A model generated the notes under the pieces. The model saw nothing but the letters and a program-made list of their open reading frames with translations, was not told the DNA's origin and did no database searches. A DNA stretch of 35,909 nucleotides from the NCBI GenBank assembly GCA_017399515.1, contig JAFQBZ010000058.1, positions 1 to 35,909 on the forward strand, in the 5' to 3' direction. Below are positions 1 through 6,176 of the stretch, in pieces; the first letter of the stretch is position 1, and the number at the start of each line of letters is the position of its first letter. The position numbers were made by a program, and so were the translations under genes. The stretch comes from Clostridia bacterium. Its GTDB lineage: Bacteria > Bacillota > Clostridia > Christensenellales > UBA1242.

Positions 1-49
1 ATTCTTCTGCCCACTCAAATTCATTTCTATTAAATTCATATTTTACCAT
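1..49 (-). CDS. 5' fragment of a probable immunity gene (cut by window edge)
   Basis: An ATG at 49-47 on the minus strand opens a frame that runs to the window edge without a stop; 16 residues are visible (MVKYEFNRNEFEWAEE). It begins 10 nt after the stop codon of the barnase-like toxin, and an AAGGAG ribosome binding site sits in that gap, so the two are almost certainly co-transcribed. In toxin modules of this kind the gene directly downstream usually encodes the protecting inhibitor. The visible residues do not resemble the start of classical barstar, but 16 residues are too few to assign a family. Immunity is inferred from position alone. Confidence 0.6.
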   Translation of the reverse strand, partial: MVKYEFNRNEFEWAEE

Positions 50-59
50 AGTTTTCTCC

Positions 60-629
60 TTATTCTATTGCAATAAAACTTGTATAATGGCTATCTGTTT
101 TAAATATCAAACCATCATTTGAATAAACAAGCCTTGCATTGTTTCTGTATCCACCTTGATAATCAATATCACACTCATACCAAATTCTACCTTCTTTAGT
201 TGGCAATATTCCAAGATTATTTTTAAAAATATCTCCACCCACCATTTTTCCAGGTGCAATTTTATCAAGATTTCCTAATCTTGATTTCCAACCCAAATTT
301 AAGGCTTCTTCTTTTGAAATGTAATATTCTGGCAAGTATCCATAATATTTTAAATAAAAATCAGCACCATTTATTCCTAGTTCCGTTGCTTTTTCAACAC
401 TTAAACTTCTAAGCCATTCAAGATAACATTTGCAATTATCATGTTCAGGAAGTTTTGGTTCATTAACATTTGCTTCATAAACTTTATTATTTCTATCATA
501 ACAAATACCACAATGTGTTAAAGTTATTCCAAGTTTATATTCTTTCCATTTTGAAGATTTGTTATATTTAGTTGTTTTTTCTTTAATAAAATTTTCTACT
601 GATTCTTTTATATCATCAAATATACTCAT
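60..629 (-). CDS. Barnase-family ribonuclease toxin with phage-head-like zinc motif
   Basis: Residues 88-189 match barnase across the whole catalytic domain: the ISKEEALNLGW, APGK, GGDIF, YRNNARLVYS and DSHYTSF segments all have barnase counterparts. By alignment the catalytic glutamate (barnase E73) is E152, the histidine (H102) is H181, K27 is K106, and R83/R87 are R162/R166, so the active site looks intact and guanyl-preferring RNA cleavage is expected. Barnase R59, a key barstar contact, is replaced by N138. The N-terminal part carries C40-x2-C43 and H63-x2-C66-x-C68, a pattern like the zinc motif at the C-terminus of MuF/SPP1 gp7-type phage head proteins. There is no signal peptide. AAGGAG at 642-647 lies 12 nt from the ATG, longer than optimal. 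The toxin call is strong from motifs; the head-protein link is an inference. Confidence 0.88.
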   Translation of the reverse strand: MSIFDDIKESVENFIKEKTTKYNKSSKWKEYKLGITLTHCGICYDRNNKVYEANVNEPKLPEHDNCKCYLEWLRSLSVEKATELGINGADFYLKYYGYLPEYYISKEEALNLGWKSRLGNLDKIAPGKMVGGDIFKNNLGILPTKEGRIWYECDIDYQGGYRNNARLVYSNDGLIFKTDSHYTSFIAIE

Positions 630-657
630 ATTTTAGCATTTCTCCTTGAATTTAGCA

Positions 658-663
658 ATTATA
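658..663 (-). promoter_or_regulatory. Candidate -10 box for the toxin gene
   Basis: The minus strand reads TATAAT here, about 29 nt upstream of the toxin ATG. No good -35 hexamer is found at the proper spacing, so this is a weak assignment in AT-rich DNA. Confidence 0.3.
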
Positions 664-752
664 TTAAAATTTTAACACTCAAAAACTGCTAATTCAAGAA
701 AGTGTGCCACAAATAAAATTTGAATCCAAGTTATTAGGTTCGATTTGAAATA

Positions 753-774
753 TTGGTGGACCTTCGGGGGTTCG
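753..774 (-). repeat. Copy of tRNA-Lys 3' end (attachment-site-like direct repeat, left copy)
   Basis: Twenty-two bases are identical to 881-902. They correspond to the CCA end, the 3' acceptor strand, the 3' T stem and part of the T loop of the neighbouring tRNA-Lys gene, plus two flanking bases. Identity stops inside the T loop, and there is no tRNA body beside this copy. Such truncated repeats are the usual mark left by elements that integrate at the 3' end of a tRNA gene. Confidence 0.75.
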
Positions 775-880
775 TAAGAAGCATAGCGACGGAATAGCGA
801 AAACTTGTTTTGAGCGTCACACATTTCGAACTGCGCCCGAAGGGATTGCATGAAAAAAAGACCTTTCGGTCTTTTGTGAT
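775..880. other. GC-richer 106-bp spacer between the two tRNA-Lys 3' repeats
   Basis: By direct count 46 of the 106 bases are G or C (43%), clearly above the AT-rich flanks. No convincing gene is present. The right end contains the hairpin listed at 855-875. The segment could be what remains of an integrated element or a repeat associated with tRNA flanks; its origin is not known from the window. Confidence 0.5.
855..875 (-). terminator. Terminator hairpin for tRNA-Lys
   Basis: An eight-base-pair stem (AAAAGACC with GGTCTTTT, loop TTTC) begins 7 bases past the tRNA CCA on the minus strand and is followed by T residues in that direction. Confidence 0.7.
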
Positions 881-902
881 TTGGTGGACCTTCGGGGGTT
901 CG
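881..902 (-). repeat. Right copy of the 22-bp tRNA-Lys 3' repeat (inside the tRNA)
   Basis: This is the copy that belongs to the intact tRNA and overlaps its 3' end. Its partner is at 753-774, 128 bp away start to start. Confidence 0.75.
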
Positions 903-957
903 AACCCCGGACAATCCGATTAAGAGTCGGGCGCTCTACCAGCTGAGCTAAAGGTCC
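882..957 (-). tRNA. tRNA-Lys(CTT)
   Basis: The minus strand folds into a full cloverleaf: acceptor GGACCTT with AAGGTCC, TA at positions 8-9, D stem GCTC/GAGC, anticodon loop CTCTTAA giving anticodon CTT, T stem CGGGG/CCCCG around TTCGAAC, discriminator A and an encoded CCA. The anticodon stem has one terminal C-A mismatch. It reads AAG lysine codons. Its 3' end is the source of the nearby direct repeat. Confidence 0.95.
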
Positions 958-978
958 ATTTCTATAAACAACATACTT

Positions 979-1006
979 ATTATATCACACATCTTGAAAA
1001 AATCAA
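979..1006 (-). promoter_or_regulatory. Promoter of tRNA-Lys
   Basis: On the minus strand TTGATT (1006-1001) and TATAAT (984-979) are separated by 16 nt, placing the start site about 14 nt before the mature tRNA 5' end. Confidence 0.75.
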
Positions 1007-1093
1007 CTAAATTTTAAAAATTTATTAAAAAAAGTATTTTGATGCTTGTTTATGATTTAAAATATTAAAATATAAAAGTTTTTTCTAAATAAG

Positions 1094-1122
1094 TTGAAAG
1101 TTGAGGTTTTAAATGATATAAT
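1094..1122 (+). promoter_or_regulatory. Promoter of the metG transcript
   Basis: TTGAAA (1094-1099) and TATAAT (1117-1122) have an ideal 17-nt spacer. The expected start near 1130 gives metG a leader of roughly 195 nt, unusually long for this window. Confidence 0.75.
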
Positions 1123-1129
1123 GATTTTG

Positions 1130-1325
1130 TATTTTTGGAGATCTATATGAGAAATTTAAGAAACGCAAAACTTAATAGTTGTTGTTTTGAAGCAAATTCA
1201 TTGCTTAAGTTTTCTTATGTAAACTTAAAACTTAATAATGTTAAGCGAATGTGCCCGGTGCAGGGACGAAATATTTAGAATTATTATTCATTCATTAAAC
1301 ATTATTAAATTATTAGGAGAAAGAA
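1130..1325 (+). ncRNA. Candidate structured metG leader RNA
   Basis: The leader contains AAGCAA/TTGCTT (1190-1195 with 1201-1206), TTAAGTTT/AAACTTAA (1205-1212 with 1221-1228) and CTTAA/TTAAG (1231-1235 with 1241-1245). The single TTAAGTTTT at 1205-1213 can also pair with AAAACTTAA at 1167-1175 or 1227-1235, so the pairings are mutually exclusive, as in switches. No T-box sequence and no U-tract terminator before metG are seen. It matches no regulatory RNA class that I recognise; function is inferred only from length and pairings. Confidence 0.35.
1147..1278 (+). CDS. Possible 43-residue leader ORF upstream of metG
   Basis: ATG at 1147 follows a GGAG at 1137-1140 by 6 nt and opens a 43-residue frame ending in TAG at 1278, wholly inside the metG leader. 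The product is basic, with a CC pair near residue 14, and resembles no family that I know. It has no run of Met codons, so a classical methionine attenuator peptide is unlikely. It may be a real small protein, a translated leader, or a chance frame over a structured RNA. Confidence 0.3.
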   Translation: MRNLRNAKLNSCCFEANSLLKFSYVNLKLNNVKRMCPVQGRNI

Positions 1326-2915
1326 ATGGCAGAAAAATTTTATATTACCACACCGATTTATTATCCAAGCAGAAAATTTACTCTTGGAAATTGTTACACA
1401 ACTGTTATTTGTGATGCAGTTGCAAGATTTAATAAACTTTTAGGCAAAGAAGTATTCTTCATGACAGGAACAGATGAGCATGGTCAAAAAATTGCTCAAG
1501 CAGCAAAAAATGCTGGTAAAACTGAAATGGAATATCTTGATGAAATGATTGCTGATGCAAAAGACCTTTGGAAACTTTTGAAAGTTGATTATGATAAATT
1601 TATTAGAACAACTGATGATTATCATGTTTCAGCAGTTCAAAAAATCTTTAAAGAACTTTATGATAAGGGCTATATTTACAAGTCATCTTATAAAGGTAAA
1701 TATTGCGTTCCATGTGAATCATTCTGGACAGAATCACAACTTGTTGATGGAAAGTGTCCTGATTGTCACAGAGATGTTATTGATCAAGAAGAAGAATCAT
1801 ATTTCTTCAAACTTTCAGAATTTGGGGATAGATTATTAGAGTTATATAAAAATAACCCAGAATTTTTACAACCACAATCAAGAATCAACGAAATGGTAAA
1901 CAACTTCATTAAACCTGGTCTTGATGATCTTTGTGTTTCAAGAACAAGTGTTAAATGGGGTGTTCCTGTTGATTTTGATTCAAAACACACAGTTTATGTT
2001 TGGATTGATGCTCTCACAACCTATATCACAGGTCTTGGCTATGGCAGTGAAGATGATTCACTTTTCAAGAAATTCTGGCCTGCAGATGTTCATGTTATTG
2101 GAAAGGAAATTGTTCGTTTCCACGCGATCATTTGGCCAGCAATTTTAATGGCACTTGACATTCCGCTTCCAAAGCGTGTGTTTGGTCATGGTTGGCTTCT
2201 TTTTGGTGGTGACAAACTTTCAAAGAGTAAAACAGTGAACAGTGTTGAATGTGTTGACCCAAGAATTTTGGCACCAAGATATACACCAGATGCTGTTAGA
2301 TATATCTTACTTCGTGAAATTCCATTTGGTTCAGATGGTAACTATTCAACCGAATTGTTCTTAGAAAGAATTAACAGCGATCTCGCAAATAACTATGGAA
2401 ACTTAGTTTCAAGAACATTCTCAATGCTTAAAAAGTATTGTGCAAGTGTGATTCCTGAAGCGAAAGATGACGAACCAATTGATGATGATTTAAAACAAAC
2501 AGTCTTTAAATCTATTCAAGATGCTAAAAAATACATTGAAACAAATTTTGATGTTTCAAAAGCACTTGCTAGTATTTTTGATATTTTCTCAAAAGCAAAT
2601 AAATACATTGAAGTGACTGAACCTTATCGCTTAGCAAAAGATGAAGATAAGAAAAACAGACTTGGAACAGTTCTTCGCAACTTGCTTGAAGCAATAAGAA
2701 TTGGAACAATTCTTTTATCAGCATTCCTTCCAGATTGTGCTAAAAAGGTTGCAGATGCTCTTCATATTGAAAAATATGATTATGATGAAACAAAAGAATA
2801 TTACAACTTAAAAGCAGGTGACACTGTTGAAGAACTTGGAATATTATTCCCAAGACTTGATATTCAAAAAGAACTTGAAGAACTTGCTAAAATTGAAGAA
2901 TCAAAAAATAATTAA
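1326..2915 (+). CDS. metG: Methionine--tRNA ligase (MetRS)
   Basis: The enzyme charges tRNA-Met with methionine for initiation and elongation. The ITTPIYYPS start, the TGTDEHGQKI block, a four-cysteine zinc knuckle (C127, C130, C144, C147), VWIDALTTY and a KLSKS loop at 297-301 are typical of bacterial MetRS. At 529 residues it ends after the anticodon-binding helices and lacks the C-terminal tRNA-binding domain found in longer forms. The class I HIGH signature is TLGN at 19-22, a form normal for TrpRS but unusual for MetRS. The start follows AGGAGAAAGAA. It is transcribed from its own promoter with a long leader and ends at a strong terminator. Confidence 0.96.
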   Translation: MAEKFYITTPIYYPSRKFTLGNCYTTVICDAVARFNKLLGKEVFFMTGTDEHGQKIAQAAKNAGKTEMEYLDEMIADAKDLWKLLKVDYDKFIRTTDDYHVSAVQKIFKELYDKGYIYKSSYKGKYCVPCESFWTESQLVDGKCPDCHRDVIDQEEESYFFKLSEFGDRLLELYKNNPEFLQPQSRINEMVNNFIKPGLDDLCVSRTSVKWGVPVDFDSKHTVYVWIDALTTYITGLGYGSEDDSLFKKFWPADVHVIGKEIVRFHAIIWPAILMALDIPLPKRVFGHGWLLFGGDKLSKSKTVNSVECVDPRILAPRYTPDAVRYILLREIPFGSDGNYSTELFLERINSDLANNYGNLVSRTFSMLKKYCASVIPEAKDDEPIDDDLKQTVFKSIQDAKKYIETNFDVSKALASIFDIFSKANKYIEVTEPYRLAKDEDKKNRLGTVLRNLLEAIRIGTILLSAFLPDCAKKVADALHIEKYDYDETKEYYNLKAGDTVEELGILFPRLDIQKELEELAKIEESKNN

Positions 2916-2928
2916 TCTATAAAAAATT

Positions 2929-2960
2929 AAAAGCATTGTGGTTTTCACAATGCTTTTTTT
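2929..2960 (+). terminator. Intrinsic terminator after metG
   Basis: A 12-bp stem (AAAAGCATTGTG with CACAATGCTTTT, loop GTTTT) is followed by a T run. Confidence 0.92.
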
Positions 2961-2987
2961 GTATGAATAAAATATAGAAAGGTGGTG

Positions 2988-4046
2988 ATGAAAATATCAA
3001 TTTTAGAAGTAAATTTAAGTGCAATAAAAAATAATTTAGCAAATGTTAGAAAATTATTAAAACATAACCAAAGATTGTGTATTGTTGCAAAAGCGAATTG
3101 TTATGGTTTGGGTGCGAAAGAGGTATGCAAAAAATTAAATAAATTTGCTGATTATTTTGCAGTTTCTTCGGCGAAAGAATTTTATGAAATTAGAAAAGTT
3201 GTTGATAGACCAATTGTGATTTTAGACCCTGTTTATAAGGGGTTAAAACGATTGATAAAATCAGGTGCAGAAATCACAATTTCAAATTTTGAATCATTAA
3301 GTGTTTTGCTTGAAGAAATTGAATTTTTAAATGAAATAGTTAAGGTTCATATTGCAATCAACACAGGAATGAATCGCTTTGGTTTTAAAACAAAAACAGA
3401 TATATTTGACGCAATAACAATTTTAAAAAAATCGCAAAAAATTACAATAATTGGTGTATTTTCGCATTATTATGATGTAAATAACGAAAAATTTGCAAAT
3501 TTGCAATATGGTAAGTTTTTAAAAATAAAAAAATTCTGCGAAGAAAAATTTGGATTAAATTCTATTTATCACTTGGCAAACTCTGATGGCATCACATTAA
3601 AAAATGGGTTTGATATGGTTAGGGCAGGAATGGTTCTCTATACCGACAAAAGTTATCAAACAATAACATTAAAAAGTAAAATTTTAGATATACAAAATTT
3701 ATCAAAAAATGAAACTGCTGGTTACTCGGCAGTGTTTGTTGCAAAAGAGCAAAAACGACTTGCAATTGTGGGCATTGGTTATGGCGATGGAATTATGCGA
3801 AATATAGTTAAAAATGGTTATGTTTTAATAAATGGTAAGTATGCAAAAATTGTCGCGATTTGCATGGATACAATGCTGGTTGATATAACAAAAATTGATG
3901 CTAAAATTTGTGATGATGTTGTGCTTATTGGAAGAAGCAAAAATAAACAAATTTTTATTTGTGATATGGCTTCTTGGTGTGATACAATAGATTATGAAAT
4001 TATTGTTCGGCTTTCAAATCGAATTGAAAGAAACTATGTATCATAA
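2988..4046 (+). CDS. alr: Alanine racemase
   Basis: This PLP enzyme (fold-type III) interconverts L- and D-alanine for peptidoglycan. The PLP lysine is K35 in VAKANCYGLG. The opposing catalytic tyrosine is Y246 in AGYSA, aligned to the SYG motif of family members. GIGYGDG and the CMD motif near residue 290 are also typical. The usual DTGM motif reads NTGM, a mild departure. The frame is open back to GTG codons at 2982 and 2985, but ATG 2988 is chosen because AAAGG at 2978-2982 then has 5-nt spacing. The product has 352 residues, slightly short for the family. It is followed closely by rsmD. Confidence 0.92.
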   Translation: MKISILEVNLSAIKNNLANVRKLLKHNQRLCIVAKANCYGLGAKEVCKKLNKFADYFAVSSAKEFYEIRKVVDRPIVILDPVYKGLKRLIKSGAEITISNFESLSVLLEEIEFLNEIVKVHIAINTGMNRFGFKTKTDIFDAITILKKSQKITIIGVFSHYYDVNNEKFANLQYGKFLKIKKFCEEKFGLNSIYHLANSDGITLKNGFDMVRAGMVLYTDKSYQTITLKSKILDIQNLSKNETAGYSAVFVAKEQKRLAIVGIGYGDGIMRNIVKNGYVLINGKYAKIVAICMDTMLVDITKIDAKICDDVVLIGRSKNKQIFICDMASWCDTIDYEIIVRLSNRIERNYVS

Positions 4047-4058
4047 AAAGGTGAACTT

Positions 4059-4607
4059 ATGCAAATAATAACAGGTAAATACAGGGCAAGAAAACTTCAG
4101 GCAGTTGACTCAACTGAAACAAGACCAACACTTGCAAGAGTTAAAGAATCAATTTTTAATTTAATTTTTGATGAAATTGCAGGCAGTGTTGTGCTTGATC
4201 TTTTTGCTGGAAGTGGTGCATTTGGTGCAGAGTGCATTTCAAGGTCTGCTGAAAAAGTTTATTTTGTTGACGCCGCTGAAAAGGCGATAAAAACCATTAA
4301 AATTAACACTAAAAATATGGTTGAAGATTTTGAAGTTATAAAAAGTGATTATTTATCTGCACTTGATGATTTTAAGAAAAAGGGTGTTAAATTTGATCTT
4401 GTTTATTTAGACCCACCATATAAAAGTGATTATGCAATGAAATCACTTGAAAAACTTGCTGAATATGAACTTTTAAATGATGATGCAACCATTGTTGTTG
4501 AACACGAATTTCAAAATGACTTGCAAAACTTAAATGAATGTTATATAATAAAGAAGTCAAAGAAGTATGGAATTGCTTTTGTTGATGTTTTAAAATATTC
4601 TAGATAG
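4059..4607 (+). CDS. rsmD: 16S rRNA (guanine(966)-N(2))-methyltransferase
   Basis: RsmD methylates G966 of 16S rRNA using SAM during small-subunit assembly. The N-terminal GKYRARKL and ETRPT segments, SAM-binding motif LDLFAGSGAFG and catalytic DPPY (from D118) are diagnostic. Length (182) is normal. AAGGTGA precedes the ATG; it starts 12 nt after alr and is likely co-transcribed. In many Clostridia coaD follows rsmD; here a coiled-coil gene follows directly and coaD is absent. Confidence 0.94.
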   Translation: MQIITGKYRARKLQAVDSTETRPTLARVKESIFNLIFDEIAGSVVLDLFAGSGAFGAECISRSAEKVYFVDAAEKAIKTIKINTKNMVEDFEVIKSDYLSALDDFKKKGVKFDLVYLDPPYKSDYAMKSLEKLAEYELLNDDATIVVEHEFQNDLQNLNECYIIKKSKKYGIAFVDVLKYSR

Positions 4608-4629
4608 GTTAGTAGAGAAGGAAATAACT

Positions 4630-5115
4630 ATGGATATTGTTCAAATTATTAGTGAACTTGAACAAGAGTTTGTTAACTCAAAGAACTTTTTATGGAGCAA
4701 AAAAACTCTTGTGAACATGGATAAGTGTGCTTCACTTATTGCTGAAATTAAGGCAAACTTGCCAACAGCAATTCAAGAGGCAACTTATGTGCTCTCTAAA
4801 AAAGAACAAATTATGAATAATGCGCAAGCAGAAGCAAAGAAAACTCTTGCAGAAGCAGAATATCGTGCTGAACAATTAGTTAGCACATCTGAAATCTTTA
4901 AAAAGAGTGAACAGGCTGCTCAAGAAATGATTGATAAAGCCAACAAAAAATGTGCTCAACTTTATGCCGTTACAAAAGAAAATGTTGACAAAATGCTTCG
5001 CTCAGTTGAAATGTATTTAGATCAAAACTTAAATGTTGTTAGAAGAAATCGTGATGAACTTGACAAGACAATTCGAAACATTTATATGGTTGCTTTAGAT
5101 GATGACGAAGAATAG
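4630..5115 (+). CDS. Coiled-coil protein of the type found beside rsmD (ATP synthase B-like)
   Basis: The 161-residue product is almost all helix. A short N-terminal region is followed by a long charged coiled coil rich in Ala, Glu and Lys (AQAEAKKTLAEAEYRAEQL), like the stalk of ATP synthase subunit B but with no membrane anchor. I recognise the pattern from Firmicutes genes next to rsmD/coaD that are often labelled ATPase or V-type H-like subunit, but the function is not established. It is probably the last gene of the alr-rsmD operon. Its 3' end overlaps the convergent ylbJ-like gene by 21 bp. Confidence 0.75.
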   Translation: MDIVQIISELEQEFVNSKNFLWSKKTLVNMDKCASLIAEIKANLPTAIQEATYVLSKKEQIMNNAQAEAKKTLAEAEYRAEQLVSTSEIFKKSEQAAQEMIDKANKKCAQLYAVTKENVDKMLRSVEMYLDQNLNVVRRNRDELDKTIRNIYMVALDDDEE

Positions 5116-6129
5116 GGCACAAATAATCATAGAAAAAACACAATGCACACACTTTGAAAAAATGAAGTTGTGTGCTTTTATTTTGGCTTCTTTTAAAAAT
5201 GCCATTGATTGCATTATAATTGAGAGCCCACTGAAAGATACAATTCCTGTTGCAAGAATGAGTGATGATTGTGTGGGTGAAATCGACAAAACTTTAGCAC
5301 CTCTTGTGACTTCTAAAATGCCATAAGTAAAGCCTGATGATTCGAAAGAATTAAAACCAAACATGTCAAATAGTTTTGAAATAATAACATTTAAAAGGTT
5401 GAAAATTTTAAGCATTGTTAAAATTTCACCAAGCAGATAAAAAATTGTGATGTAAGCACCAACAATAAAGAGAGAGTTTATGGTTTCATTTATGCACTTT
5501 GAAAGAATGTTTGTGTTATTAAATGTTTGTAATGGTTTTTGAATTATAACTATTTTGTTTGAATTTTTATGTTTTTTCTTTGTTAAAATGTGATAAATTA
5601 TTCCCATTAAAATGCTTGATATAATGTGAGAAGCATATAAAATTAAGCCAAATTTATAATTTTTAAACATTGTAACGCCAATAGTACCAATAATAAAAAT
5701 AGGACCAGATGTTGTGCAAAAAATTGACATTTTTTTTGCTTCAATCTCACTTATTTGACCCTTTAAATAAAGGTCTGTTATAATTTTTGCTCCAATTGGA
5801 TATCCGGACAGAATGCTCATTAAAAAAGCGTAAATTGAAACGCCTGGAGTTCCAAAAAGTTTATATGAAAGTTTATCAAATTTTTGGCAGGTTTTAAAAA
5901 TTAATCCAATTTCAGTCAAGAGTTTTGTGAGAAGCATAAAAGGAAATAGTCCTGGCAAAACATTAAAGAAAAAAAGTTTCAAGCCTGATACCGTTCCTGA
6001 GGTGAATTTTTCAGGGTTTGAGATTATAATAGAAATAATTACAAAAACAATTAGCGTTAAAATTGAATCAATAAAATTTTTAGAAAAAATAATTTTTTTT
6101 CGTTTTTGATTTTTTTTGTTTGTTGTCAT
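5095..6129 (-). CDS. ylbJ: YlbJ-like integral membrane protein (nucleoside-recognition/gate family)
   Basis: The protein is strongly hydrophobic with roughly eight membrane segments. The FFFNVLPGLFPFML, LSGYPIGAK and TSGPIFIIGTIG segments are characteristic of YlbJ. In Bacillus YlbJ is a sporulation membrane protein made in the mother cell. The nearby tmcAL and rpmF genes match the ylb cluster of Bacillus. At 344 residues it is somewhat shorter than usual. It has a lysine-rich N-terminus and no clear ribosome binding site before the ATG at 6129. Transport or spore-related function is inferred from the family. Confidence 0.82.
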   Translation of the reverse strand: MTTNKKNQKRKKIIFSKNFIDSILTLIVFVIISIIISNPEKFTSGTVSGLKLFFFNVLPGLFPFMLLTKLLTEIGLIFKTCQKFDKLSYKLFGTPGVSIYAFLMSILSGYPIGAKIITDLYLKGQISEIEAKKMSIFCTTSGPIFIIGTIGVTMFKNYKFGLILYASHIISSILMGIIYHILTKKKHKNSNKIVIIQKPLQTFNNTNILSKCINETINSLFIVGAYITIFYLLGEILTMLKIFNLLNVIISKLFDMFGFNSFESSGFTYGILEVTRGAKVLSISPTQSSLILATGIVSFSGLSIIMQSMAFLKEAKIKAHNFIFSKCVHCVFSMIICALFFVII

Positions 6130-6176
6130 AGTTAAATATATGATAATATTTATGTGTATATTATGAGGTGAAAAAT
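6130..6176. promoter_or_regulatory. Divergent promoter region between ylbJ and the pnuC-like gene
   Basis: Only 47 bp separate the divergent starts, so regulation must be packed here or overlap the genes. AT-rich -10-like sequences are visible in both directions, but no well-spaced -35 can be assigned. Confidence 0.4.

Noticed and set aside
672..914. An 80-codon open frame on the minus strand starting MSGVRTPEGPP
   Set aside because: It starts inside the tRNA-Lys gene and runs through the repeat and terminator; such frames are commonly mis-called as proteins near tRNA genes.
1130..1325. T-box or SAM riboswitch upstream of metG
   Set aside because: The conserved T-box sequence and the SAM riboswitch core are not present, and no terminator hairpin with a U run is seen.
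2982..2987. Earlier GTG starts for alr
   Set aside because: They overlap the ribosome binding site; ATG 2988 has proper spacing.
4630..5115. True ATP synthase subunit B
   Set aside because: No membrane anchor and no other ATP synthase genes nearby; the similarity is to the coiled coil only.
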